DNA from: Paractinoplanes brasiliensis
GTDB lineage: Bacteria > Actinomycetota > Actinomycetes > Mycobacteriales > Micromonosporaceae
Length of the DNA: 64,000 bases
Assembly: GCF_004362215.1 (NCBI RefSeq)
Contig: NZ_SNWR01000002.1
Location: 1,798,001-1,862,000, forward strand
Direction of reading: 5' to 3'
The notes beneath the pieces were generated by a model, which did no database searches, had not been told where the DNA came from, and worked only from the letters and a program-made list of their open reading frames with translations. Below are positions 26,290 through 35,537 of this stretch, in pieces. Each line of letters opens with the position of its first letter. Position 1 is the stretch's first letter. The position numbers were made by a program, and so were the translations under genes.

Positions 26290-26312
26290 GCCGCCTCCCC
26301 GCTTGCCTCGGT

Positions 26313-26352
26313 GTAAGAGGGCTCTTACATTACCAAGTAAGAGCCCTCTTAC
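26313..26352. promoter_or_regulatory. Twin TetR operators
   Basis: GTAAGAGGGCTCTTAC (26313-26328) and GTAAGAGCCCTCTTAC (26337-26352) each have perfect 7-bp arms, lie 24 bp apart centre to centre, and together form one larger inverted repeat. They sit between the TetR start and the oxidoreductase ribosome binding site. Confidence 0.88.
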
Positions 26353-26366
26353 ATCGGAGGAGAACC

Positions 26367-27305
26367 GTGACGATCCGGCTCGGCTATCAGATCCCGAACT
26401 TCACCTATCCCGGCGTCCCGGTCGAGAACACCTTCGACACGGTGGCCGCGCAGGCCCGCGAGGCCGAGGCGTCCGGCTTCGACACCGTGCTGGTGATGGA
26501 CCACTTCTATCAGCTGCCCGGCATCGGGACGCCCGACCAGGCGATGCTCGAGGCGTACACGACGCTGGGCGCCCTGTCCGGGGTCACGTCGACGGTGCAG
26601 CTGTCGACGCTGGTCACCGGCAACACGTACCGCAACCCGGCCATGCTGGCCAAGACGGTGACGACGCTCGACGTGGTCTCGAAGGGCCGGGCGGTGCTCG
26701 GCATCGGCGCCGGCTGGTTCGAGCGTGAGCACCACGACCTGGGCTACGAGTTCGGCACCTTCACCGAGCGCTTCGAACGGCTCGACGAGGCCCTGACCAT
26801 CATCGCCCCGATGCTCCGCGGCGAGCCCGCGACGTTCGAGGGCAAGTGGTACGTCGCCCGCGGCGCCATGAACAACCCGCGGGTACGCCCGGCCATCCCG
26901 ATCATGCTGGGCGGCTCGGGCGAACAGAAGACGTTCCGGCTCGCCGCCCGGTTCGCCGACCACATGAACATCATCTGCGACCTGGCCGACCTGCCCCGCA
27001 AGGTGTCGGTGCTGCGGCAGCGCTGCGAAGAGATCGGCCGCGACCCCGCCACCCTGGCCACCAGCTTCCTGATCATGGGCATGGTCGGCGAGACCGAGCA
27101 GGAGGCCAAGGAACTGGGCGAGACGATCCCCGAAGACCGTCGCAACCGCGCCTTCCTCGGCACCCCCGACCAGGTCGCCGAGCAGATCCAGGAGAAGATC
27201 CTGAACGCCGGCGTCGACGGCATCTGCATCAACCTGATCCGCAACGGCCACCGCCCCGGTGTGGTCTCAGCGGTCGGCACAGCCCTGAGGCCCCTGGTCG
27301 CGTAG
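26367..27305 (+). CDS. LLM-class F420-dependent oxidoreductase
   Basis: 312 residues of the luciferase-like family in the F420-dependent branch. It has MDHFYQLPGIG near residue 50, VTGNTYRNPAMLAKTVTTLD, the cofactor-region block GRAVLGIGAGWFEREHHDLG and PIMLGGSGEQKTFRLAARFAD. It should use reduced F420 on an unknown substrate in the cytosol. The GTG has GGAGGAG seven bases upstream. It is repressed, by inference, by the divergent TetR through the twin operators. Confidence 0.87.
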   Translation: MTIRLGYQIPNFTYPGVPVENTFDTVAAQAREAEASGFDTVLVMDHFYQLPGIGTPDQAMLEAYTTLGALSGVTSTVQLSTLVTGNTYRNPAMLAKTVTTLDVVSKGRAVLGIGAGWFEREHHDLGYEFGTFTERFERLDEALTIIAPMLRGEPATFEGKWYVARGAMNNPRVRPAIPIMLGGSGEQKTFRLAARFADHMNIICDLADLPRKVSVLRQRCEEIGRDPATLATSFLIMGMVGETEQEAKELGETIPEDRRNRAFLGTPDQVAEQIQEKILNAGVDGICINLIRNGHRPGVVSAVGTALRPLVA

Positions 27306-27340
27306 CCGACGTTCGTGCTCCTCAGCTGACGAAACGGTGG

Positions 27341-27362
27341 GGCCGGCCCTGTCCGGCCGGCC
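27341..27362. terminator. Convergent hairpin between the F420 oxidoreductase and GlsB-like genes
   Basis: GGCCGGCC is repeated as an 8-bp stem with a 6-base loop in the short gap between two convergent genes. Confidence 0.5.
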
Positions 27363-27391
27363 GCACCGGTCCTTGCGCCTGGTCGAGGGTG

Positions 27392-27658
27392 TCAGGTGCG
27401 GCGTCCGCGGATGCCGGCGACGATGCTGACGCCGACGGCGGCCAGCCCAATCTGCATGATCAGTTCGATCCAGTCGATGCCACGGGTGTCGTCGACGCCG
27501 ATGGCCGCGGCGAGGAACGTGCCGATGAGGGCGGCGACGATACCGATCAGGATCGTGAGCCAGATCGGGATGTTCTGCTTGCCGGGGACGACGAGCCGGC
27601 CGAGCGCGCCGATGATCAGGCCGATGATGATCGCGGTGATGATGCCGGAGATCTCCAC
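27392..27658 (-). CDS. GlsB/YeaQ/YmgE family membrane protein
   Basis: 88 residues with three hydrophobic segments and the family pattern GLIIGALGRLVVPGKQ, IWLTILIGIVAALIGTFLAA and GLAAVGVSIVAGIRGRR. These transglycosylase-associated-type small membrane proteins respond to stress; their molecular role is unclear. The GTG at 27658 has AGGAG five bases upstream. The longer upstream frame looks non-coding. Confidence 0.85.
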   Translation of the reverse strand: MEISGIITAIIIGLIIGALGRLVVPGKQNIPIWLTILIGIVAALIGTFLAAAIGVDDTRGIDWIELIMQIGLAAVGVSIVAGIRGRRT

Positions 27659-27893
27659 GTCAACTCCTAGTCGAGGGAACAGCCGTCTGCGTTCCCGTCC
27701 CCGGGCACGGATCAAACCTCGGAGAGCGCCGGGTAAGCAGCCACCGTCTCGCAGTATCCTCGCCGGGCAGTCCCTTGACGACACCTCGCCGGGCACGGCC
27801 GGTGACCGGTGGAACGGCGAGCCGTGTCGAGAAAGGTCGATGGAAATCGGCTAACCGACAGCGCCGGGGGACGAACGGGTCCATAGTGTGCCG

Positions 27894-30677
27894 ATGACAA
27901 CGGGGACCAGGGTCCAGTGGCGCGAGGTCTTCCTGGGCGGTTCGCCCGAGGCCGAACGGCGGCTGTTCGAGCGGATGGCCGTGCAGATCATGCGGACCCA
28001 GCTCAAGAACCGCAAGCACGGGCAACCGATCGTGGCGGGCTTCCAGGCCAAGGGCACGTACGCCGTGGACGACGCCGAGCTGCGCTTCCGGGACGACCTT
28101 CCGGCCGACCTGCGGGTGGGGTTCGCGCAGCCGGGGGCGGTCTGGCGTACGGCCGTGCGGTTCAGCAACGCCGAGGGCCGCATCCTCGACGACCGTGAAC
28201 CCGACCTGCGCGGCGCCGCCCTGCGGGTCACGACGGGCACGGGCGAGCAGCACGACCTGCTGATGACCAACGCGCCTGTCTCCCACGCCCGCGACGCCCG
28301 CCAGTTCGCCGAGTTCGCGGTGGCCACGGCGGGCGGCGGGCTGGGCCGTTACCTGGGTCTGGGCAGGTTGCTGGCCGTGCTGGGCCCGGCCGAGACGATC
28401 CGGATGGTGCGCAACGTCCTCGAGGGCCGCCGCCGCATCGGCAGTGTGGCCACCGAGACCTACTGGAGCCGCATCCCGATCACCTGGGGCGACGAGCTGG
28501 CCGTCCAATATCTCCTGAGGCCGCTGCCCGGCGACGCGCCGCCCGCGCAGGACGGCCCGGACTTCCTGACCGCCGAGATGGGCGCGCGCCTGCAGCGGGG
28601 CGACGTGCGTTTCGAGCTGTGTGTGCAACGGTTCCGCAGCCCCGAGGAGACGCCGATCGAGGACGCCGCGGTCGACTGGCGATCCGCGGACGCGCCGCCC
28701 GAGCCGGTGGCCACGCTGACGATCCGTACGGGCTCGTGCGACAACCCGGTCGTGCACGCGATGCGCTTCAACCCGTGGAACACCACCGAGGACTTCCGCC
28801 CGCTGGGCAACCTCAACCGGGTGCGCAAGGCCGCGTACGACGCCAGCGCCGCCCACCGGGATCAGCGGCGGTGGCTGACCGACGTGCCGGCCCGCAACCG
28901 GATCGCCAGCTCCGCCATGGTCGCGATTTTCGGTCTGGTCAACCGGTTCCGGCCGTGGCACCGGCTGCCCGCGTCGCTCGCGCTGCTCAACCTGGCGGCC
29001 CTGCGCGACGTGCTCCGGCGCGACAACCTGATCGACACCGAGAATCGTGAGGCCCCTCCCCGCGTACGGGATGTGCCTGTGCCTCCCCGGCCGGAAGAAC
29101 GCGATTTCCGTACGCACGAGGGCCGTTGGAATGATCTTTCGGATCGTGACATGGGTGCCGTGGGGGCTGCGTTCGGCCGCAACGTGCCCGCCGTGCACCG
29201 GCCCGACCTGGTGAACGAGCCGAACCCGATCGTGGTGAGCCGCGAGCTGCTGCGCCGCGACGCGTTCCGCCCCGCCACTTCGCTCAACATCCTGGCCGCG
29301 ACGTGGATCCAGTTCCAGGTGCACGACTGGGTGGTGCACGCGCGCCACCCGCTCGGGGGCCCCGACGACGTACGGGTGCCTCTGCCGCCCGGCATGGACG
29401 GCTGGGTCAACACGCCCGGCGGCGAACCCGAACCCGAGATGCGCATCGGCGGCAACATCAGCCGCGGCACCGGCGCCGACGGCACCGAGCTGCTCTTCGG
29501 CAACGTGGCCTCGCACTGGTGGGACGGCTCCGAGGTCTACGGCACCGGCACGGCCAAGGCCCACGAGCTGCGCGACGGCGCGAGGATCCGGCTCACGCCC
29601 GAGGGCTACCTGCCGGTCGACGTCGCCGGGGCGGAGATCACCGGCTTCAACGAGGCGTGGTGGCTCGGGCTGAGCAGCATGCACACGCTGTTCGCCAGGG
29701 AGCACAACCTGCTCTGCGACGAGTTGTCGAGCCGCAACCCGGAGTGGGACTCCGAGCGCGTCTACCAGACCGCCCGGCTCGTCGTGGCCGCGATGATCGC
29801 GAAGATCCACACGGTCGAGTGGACGCCGGCGATCCTCGCCACCGACGTGCTGCGCCGCGGCATGAACGTCAACTGGAACGGTGTGCCGGCGAACGATCTG
29901 CTCAGCCGGATCGGGTTGTGGCTGACCGACGTCAACGCGCTGCACGGCATCCCGGGGACCACGCCCGACCATCACAGCGCGCCGTACTCGCTGACCGAGG
30001 ACTTCGTCACCGTCTACCGCATGCATCCGCTGATCCCGGACGACTACACGTTCTCCACACCGGACGGTCAGACGCTCGGCGACCGCACGTTCCTCGACCT
30101 GCAGGGCGTACGGGCCGACGACGAGCTGCGGGCGCTGGGCCTGAGCAACGTCATGTTCTCGTTCGGCACCGCCCACCCGGGCGCGATCACGCTGCACAAC
30201 TATCCGCTGTCGCTGCTGAGCCTGGAACGCGACGGGGAGCTGATCGACCTGTCGGTGGTCGACCTCGTGCGCACCCGCATGCGGGGGGTGCCGCGCTACA
30301 ACGACTTCCGCGAGGCGCTGCACATGCCCCGGATCACACGCTGGGAGGACCTGAGCGACGACCCGGCGACCGTGGCGAAGCTGCGTGCGGTGTACCGCGG
30401 CATCGACGAGGTCGACACCATGGTCGGGTTGTTCGCCGAGACGCCGCCGGAGGGTTTCGGCTTCTCCGACACGGCGTTCCGGGTGTTCATCCTGATGGCC
30501 TCGCGGCGCCTGCAGAGCGACCGGTTCCTGACCGTCGACTACCGTCCCGAGGTCTACACCCAGTTCGGCCTCGACCACATCGCCGCCACGACCATGACCG
30601 ACCTGATCCACCGCCACTGCCCCGAGCTCAAGGGGGTGCTGCCGGCCGGACGTAACGCGTTCGCGCCTTGGAGCTGA
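27894..30677 (+). CDS. Fusion of catalase-like domain and animal-type haem peroxidase
   Basis: About 927 residues. Residues 1-330 resemble the catalase-like domain seen in some peroxidase fusions (VAGFQAKGTYAVDD, VRFSNAEGRILDD, MTNAPVSHARDARQFAEF, NPWNTTEDFRPLGNLNRVR). Residues 400-925 are an animal haem peroxidase domain: distal HDWVVHARHP, then LFAREHNLLCDEL, VVAAMIAKIHTVEWTPAIL and the proximal-side YRMHPLIPDDY. No signal peptide is visible, so it should be cytosolic. The reaction may be lipid or halide oxidation; the substrate is unknown. GTG at 27888 is an alternative start; neither has a clear ribosome binding site. Confidence 0.82.
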   Translation: MTTGTRVQWREVFLGGSPEAERRLFERMAVQIMRTQLKNRKHGQPIVAGFQAKGTYAVDDAELRFRDDLPADLRVGFAQPGAVWRTAVRFSNAEGRILDDREPDLRGAALRVTTGTGEQHDLLMTNAPVSHARDARQFAEFAVATAGGGLGRYLGLGRLLAVLGPAETIRMVRNVLEGRRRIGSVATETYWSRIPITWGDELAVQYLLRPLPGDAPPAQDGPDFLTAEMGARLQRGDVRFELCVQRFRSPEETPIEDAAVDWRSADAPPEPVATLTIRTGSCDNPVVHAMRFNPWNTTEDFRPLGNLNRVRKAAYDASAAHRDQRRWLTDVPARNRIASSAMVAIFGLVNRFRPWHRLPASLALLNLAALRDVLRRDNLIDTENREAPPRVRDVPVPPRPEERDFRTHEGRWNDLSDRDMGAVGAAFGRNVPAVHRPDLVNEPNPIVVSRELLRRDAFRPATSLNILAATWIQFQVHDWVVHARHPLGGPDDVRVPLPPGMDGWVNTPGGEPEPEMRIGGNISRGTGADGTELLFGNVASHWWDGSEVYGTGTAKAHELRDGARIRLTPEGYLPVDVAGAEITGFNEAWWLGLSSMHTLFAREHNLLCDELSSRNPEWDSERVYQTARLVVAAMIAKIHTVEWTPAILATDVLRRGMNVNWNGVPANDLLSRIGLWLTDVNALHGIPGTTPDHHSAPYSLTEDFVTVYRMHPLIPDDYTFSTPDGQTLGDRTFLDLQGVRADDELRALGLSNVMFSFGTAHPGAITLHNYPLSLLSLERDGELIDLSVVDLVRTRMRGVPRYNDFREALHMPRITRWEDLSDDPATVAKLRAVYRGIDEVDTMVGLFAETPPEGFGFSDTAFRVFILMASRRLQSDRFLTVDYRPEVYTQFGLDHIAATTMTDLIHRHCPELKGVLPAGRNAFAPWS

Positions 30678-30696
30678 ACCCTTGTAGGTTGCCCGC

Positions 30697-31523
30697 ATGC
30701 TGCTGCCCCGCTCGGCCCCCGCGAGCCGGGGAGTCTCCTCCCGCGCGCTGGAAGCGTTGCTGGACAGGCTCGAGGCCACCTCCGTCGAGTGTCACTCGCT
30801 CATGTTCGTACGGGGTGGTCACGTCCTCGCCGAGGGCTGGTGGGCGCCGTACTCGGCGACCCGGCCACACCTGCTCTACTCGCTGACCAAGTCGTTCACC
30901 TCGACGGCGGTCGCTACCAGTTCTGGATGTCGCGGCACGGCTACCGGGGTGACGGCGCCTTCGGGCAGATGTGCCTCGTCGTCCCGTCGCGCGACCTGGT
31001 CGTCGTCGTGACCGGCGCCATGACCGAGGCGCAGCAGTTCCTGGACGCGCTCCGGGACTGCCTGTGGCCGGGCCTGGACCGTCCGGACAGCCCCGCCGAC
31101 GACGCCCGGCTCGCGGCCCGGCTGCGCGGGCTGACCCTGCCCATCATGGCGGGGTCGAGCGGCCCCGACCGGCCCTTGACCGCTCGGATCACCGGCGGCG
31201 ACGCTGTGCCCGAGGGAACCCCGATCGTCGTCGAACCGGTCGAGGGTGGCTGGACGCTGCGCCTCGGCTTACTGTTCGCCATCGAGGTGGGACATGGCCA
31301 GTGGCGCGAGGGCGCACCCCTCGGCCGCCCCCTCGTCGGGTGCGGCGGCTGGCAGGGCGGCCGTTTCGTCGCCGAGCTCTGCGTCATCACCACCCCGCAC
31401 CGCGTCCGCCTGGTCGTCGAGGCGGGAGCCGCCACCGCGACCTGGAACATCGTCCCGCTCACCGGCCCCCGCCTCGACCTGCACCTGCGCGCGCCCCTGA
31501 TGACCCGCCCCGATGTCAGTTGA
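30697..31523 (+). pseudogene. Beta-lactamase-family serine hydrolase, internal deletion and frameshift
   Basis: The first 70 codons match the start of a class C beta-lactamase-type hydrolase, ending at the catalytic SLTKSFTST (SxxK). At about 30905 the sequence jumps in another frame to the C-terminal part (YQFWMSRHGYRGDGAFGQMC, VPSRDLVVVVTGAMTEAQQF). The middle, roughly 200 or more residues with the Tyr motif, is missing. It cannot encode an active enzyme. The 3' end overlaps the minus-strand small gene at 31516. Confidence 0.85.
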
Positions 31524-31710
31524 TCCACATTGACTCGTCCGCACAGGTCACACCGTCCGACCGGCAGATGAGGACCAGTCCTTTCTCGTCGTGGCCGACC
31601 GAGCAGACCATCGTCCTGTCCGGCTCCGGCTCGGGCTCGGGTCCGGGTTCCGGCATGGGTGAGGCGAGCACGGCGACCGCGACAGCAACGGCGACCATCA
31701 GATCGAACAT
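31516..31710 (-). CDS. Small secreted or membrane-anchored Cys-containing peptide
   Basis: 64 residues. A hydrophobic N-terminal segment (MFDLMVAVAVAVAVLA) is followed by a Pro-Glu stretch (PEPGPEPEPEP) and a tail with three cysteines. The ATG at 31710 is preceded by GGAGG with six bases spacing, which is the main support. I do not recognise the family. It overlaps the last codons of the pseudogene on the other strand by 8 bp. Confidence 0.5.
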   Translation of the reverse strand: MFDLMVAVAVAVAVLASPMPEPGPEPEPEPDRTMVCSVGHDEKGLVLICRSDGVTCADESMWIN

Positions 31711-31850
31711 GATGTCCTCCAGGGTTCGGTATCTGGTTCTGAGCCTTCTCGGCGGGCGACGCGCGGACATCGGGAGCCAGACCTCAGAACCACCCGTACG
31801 GACCTCAGATTTCGCTCGACACCCCTCAGAGGGCGGCGCAGACTCAAGGC

Positions 31851-34341
31851 GTGGCGCTCGCCGGTCGGGCTGTGGAGGCGGCGACCGTGAGCGCGGTGCT
31901 CCGTGAGGCGGCCGCCGGACGCGCGTCGGCTCTGCTGGTCACGGGCGAGGCCGGCGCGGGCAAGACGGCTCTGGTCCGGTCGGTGTGCTCCCAGCACGAC
32001 ATGATCTGGGCCACCTGCCTGCCGCTGAGCACGCTCGTCGTGCCGTTGCTGCCCCTACGATCGGCCACGGCGCCGGCCTTTCCGGGGCGCCCACCGGACT
32101 GGGATGCCACGTACCCGGTGCTCGAAGTCGACGCCTGGCTCGACCGGGCCGCTTCCGAGCGACTCGTCGTTCTCGTCATCGACGACGTGCAGTGGGCCGA
32201 TCAGAGCTCGCTCGACGTGCTCATGTACGTCCTGGCCGGACGGGCCGACCGCCGGCTCGCCGTGATCATGACCCTGCGGGAGGGCGAGGACGCCGGACGG
32301 TTGAGGCCCTGGCTCGCCGACGTGCGACGCTTCCCGCGGCTCGCCTCACTGACAATGTCCCGCCTCGACCGCGTGGCCACCGGCGAGCAGATCGGTGACC
32401 TTCTCGGACGGCCACCGCACCAGGGTCTCCTGGACGACGTGTACACGCGGTCAGCCGGCAACCCGTATCTGACGAGCCTTCTGGTCAACGGGTTGTCGCC
32501 GGACGCCACGAACCTGCCCGCCGGTCTCCCGGGCGCTCTGCGGGACGCGCTCTCCCGGGCCTGGCACGGTCTGTCTCCCGCCGCGCGTGAAGCGGCTGTG
32601 GTGATAGCGGTGGGTGGCCGGCCCCAGCGTGTCACAGCACTGGCGGCACTGCTGAACGACGTACTGCCTCTGTTGCGGGAAGGCGTCGACGGCGGGGTTC
32701 TACGAGTCGAGCCGGACGGGCGGTACTGGTTCGCCCATCCGCTTCTGGCCGAGGTCCTGATCGGTGAGCTGTTGCCGGAGGAGCGACGGGCCTGGCATTC
32801 GGCCTACGCGTCCGCCCTGGACGATCACGCGGCAGACCCCAGCCGTGCGGCTTCGCTGGCCCGGCACTACGAGCAGGCAGGGCTGCACGCGGCGGCATAC
32901 ACGTGGGCCCTGCGAGCCGCCACACTTACCACGAGCGGACCCGAGTCACTGCGCCTGCTGCGCACGGCCCTGGCGCTGCGGCCTCCCGATGCGGCGAAGT
33001 CGCAAGCCGATCTGCTGGTCCGGATCTGTCAGGCCGCTGCCCGCGACGGCCGGGACACGGAGGAGCTGGAAGCCACGCTGGAGCTTCTGCCGCTGCTCGA
33101 TCCCGAGTCGCTCGGACACGCGATGCTGCTGCTTCGCCTGTCCGAGCTGAAGCTGGCGACCGGCCGGTCCTTCTACGACTTCGACGCCCTGCAAGCGGCC
33201 CTCCGCGTCACGGCCAGGCATCCGGCGTCCCGGGAGCACGCCCTCGCTCTGGCCACGACGGCCATCACGTTTCTGTACGGCCAGGATCCGGAGGGCGAGC
33301 GGGTCGCCACCGCAGCGATCGAGGCCGCTCTCGCTGAGGGCAGCGCAGAGCTGCGAGTTTACGCGCTCATCGTCGACGCGATGCGTCGCACGGATGCGAC
33401 GGCGTTCGCAATCGCGGAGCAGGCCTATGCCGGCGCCGCCGGCCTCCGGCTCCCTCATCTCATGACCGAGGCGACGTTCGCGTGCTCACGCTCCGCTCCC
33501 CTGGCCGGGAGCGACAAGGTCGTGTCACTGTACGATCGTTGCCGGGACGATCTCCAGGCGGCGGGCGCCGCACACAACCACGTGTCGCTGATGTGCGCGT
33601 GGGCCGCGTACGTGCTGCTGCCAGCGGGCCGGTGGGACGAATGTACCGACCGGCTGCGTACGGCCCTGGGGTCCCGGCCTGGCCCCATGGGAGACGTCCT
33701 GGCCCGTCTGGTCGGCGCCGAGCTGGCCTGTCTGCGAGGCCGGCAGGCCGAGGCCGAGGCACACCTGGCCCGCGCGGAAGAGGTATTCGCCGAGACGTCG
33801 GGGTACATGTTCTTTCCGTTCGACAAGGTCCGCACCCGCCTGGCGGTCGCGGCCGGCGACAAGGACCGCGCGCTCGTGCTGGTCCGGCACGCGCTGGGCC
33901 ACGACCCGATCGACCTTGACTCGCAGTGGACACTGCCGTTGGCGGCGCGGGCGATCGCCGACCAGGTGCGCGACTGTCATGTGGACCCGGCACCGGCGCT
34001 GCGCGAGCTCGAGGATCTGCTGCACGAATTCCCCCGGGTGCCGGGGTCCGCGGAGTCCTTCGAACGCGAGGTCGTCGACACTCGTGATCACCGCGCTTGC
34101 CCGAAGTGCCAGGGTCTCGCTCGATGCGGCTGCCGCGCCTGTTCCCGCGTACGGGGAAACGGGGTTGACCTCACGGGAGAGCGAAGTGCTGGGCTATGTC
34201 GTGACCGGGCGGACAAATGCGGAGATCGCCGCCGAACTGGTGCTGAGCGAGAAGACGATCAGCGTGCACATCTCCAACATGCTGCGCAAGACCGGCGCGG
34301 CCAACCGGATCGAACTGGCCCGGTGGGCCCGCTCGCGGTGA
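31851..34341 (+). pseudogene. LAL-type LuxR regulator (ATPase + HTH), frameshifted before the HTH
   Basis: About 830 residues if the frame is restored. The N-terminus is an AAA/STAND ATPase with Walker A TGEAGAGKT and Walker B LVVLVIDDVQWAD. A TPR-like helical region follows (residues 250-740). Near 34080 the frame is lost: FEREVVDT must be joined to LVITALARSARVSLDAA one base later to reach the LuxR helix-turn-helix (LTSRESEVLGYVV, NAEIAAELVLSEKTISVHIS). Without the shift, translation runs past 34341 to 34409 as nonsense and loses DNA binding. It is either a recent mutation or a sequence error. It ends 16 bp from the convergent lipoprotein gene. Confidence 0.82.
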
Positions 34342-34356
34342 CCGCGCCGGAATCGG

Positions 34357-35097
34357 CTACTTCTTCAGCTTCTCCAGGTCGACCACGTCGGCCGTGGCGG
34401 GGGCCTTGATGTCGGCGAACGTCTCGCCGAACTCGGTGAAGGTGAGCGCGCCGTCGGCGGGGGTCGGGCCCTCCAGCTTCAGCGGGTAGGGCTCGCCGGT
34501 CGTGGCGATGTAGAGCGTGCCGCCGTCCGCGCCGCCGTCGGTCAGGGTGATGGCGGGCTTGCCGTCGACGTCCTTGACCGCGCCCTTGGTGACCGTGCCC
34601 TCGGGCTCCAGCAGCTCGCTGACGTCGGTGGTGCTGAACATGCCCTCGAAGCTCTTGTCGCCGGCCTTGACCAGCACCCACCGGTCCCCGACCAGCTGCG
34701 CGACGACGGGACCCTGCTCGGCGCCGCCGCTCATCTTCCAGAACGCGGCGTCCGGCTTGATGTACTTCTTGCCGTCGACGGCCAGCAGCTGAACCTTCGG
34801 CCCGTCGAGCGACATCGTGCCGAAAACGTCCTCGCCGGCAATCTTGAAGTCGAGGCCGATCTTGCCCTCGTCGGCCTTCATCGAGCCCTTGAAGTGGAAC
34901 GACTTGGCCTGGGTGAGGGCGGCTTTGGCCTTCTCGAGGATCTGCGCGGCCTCAAGGGCCTCCACGCCGTTGCCCGCGGGAGCGGCGGGCTTGGCCGCGT
35001 CGGGGCTCTTGGCGTCGTCGTTCTGCCCGGCGCAGCCGGTGGCCAGCAGCGCGGCCGCGGTCAGGCCGGCGATCGCGCCGGCGAATCTGCTCTTCAT
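34357..35097 (-). CDS. LppX/LprG-like lipoprotein
   Basis: 246 residues. The lipoprotein signal ends at LLATGC (Cys about 22), followed by an Ala/Pro/Asp linker. The mature part (AKAALTQAKSFHFKGSMKADE, DGKKYIKPDAAFWKMSGG, DVDGKPAITLTDGGADGGTLY, TFTEFGETFADIKAP) matches the LolA-like LppX/LprG/LprA fold. In mycobacteria such proteins carry lipids to the cell envelope; the same is inferred here. Confidence 0.8.
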   Translation of the reverse strand: MKSRFAGAIAGLTAAALLATGCAGQNDDAKSPDAAKPAAPAGNGVEALEAAQILEKAKAALTQAKSFHFKGSMKADEGKIGLDFKIAGEDVFGTMSLDGPKVQLLAVDGKKYIKPDAAFWKMSGGAEQGPVVAQLVGDRWVLVKAGDKSFEGMFSTTDVSELLEPEGTVTKGAVKDVDGKPAITLTDGGADGGTLYIATTGEPYPLKLEGPTPADGALTFTEFGETFADIKAPATADVVDLEKLKK

Positions 35098-35272
35098 GGT
35101 CGTGCCCCCGTTTCAGTCGCCCCGGCCGGCCTGTGCCGGACGGTGGCGCGACCAAAGTACAGGGGTCGCACAGCGTACTCACAGGCGACCGCCCTTCGGC
35201 CGTTCAGGCCAAGGAGGGCAGGTCACCTGCTCGCCGGCGGCCGCGACACAGACCGGTTCCCGACAAAACCGG

Positions 35273-35452
35273 TCACGCCGGTTCGGGCACACCACCCGGT
35301 TCGGGGGCCGGTTCGCTCGGCACGGGCGACGGCTCGGCCGGCGGCGGGGGCAGCGGGTCGGGGCTGTCCGGTTCCAGCTCGCCGGGATCGTCCGGGATCG
35401 GCGCACCCGGGTCGAGCGGCGGGTATTTGTCCGGATCAGACGGAATACTCAT
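35273..35452 (-). CDS. Small Pro/Asp/Glu-rich hypothetical protein (59 aa)
   Basis: An acidic, proline-rich 59-residue peptide beginning MSIPSDPDKYPPLDPGAPI and ending GGVPEPA. The ATG at 35452 has GGAGG at good spacing, and codon use fits the genome. No fold or function can be assigned. It resembles short PxxP-rich actinomycete proteins, and another 59-residue Pro/Asp-rich protein is at 51139. Confidence 0.65.
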   Translation of the reverse strand: MSIPSDPDKYPPLDPGAPIPDDPGELEPDSPDPLPPPPAEPSPVPSEPAPEPGGVPEPA

Positions 35453-35537
35453 GCGGGCCTCCTACCCCTGTGATCATCTGTCAAACACCGCTCCCCCGTA
35501 CCGGGTGACGAGCGCGGCGCCGCGGCCGGCCCGCCGG

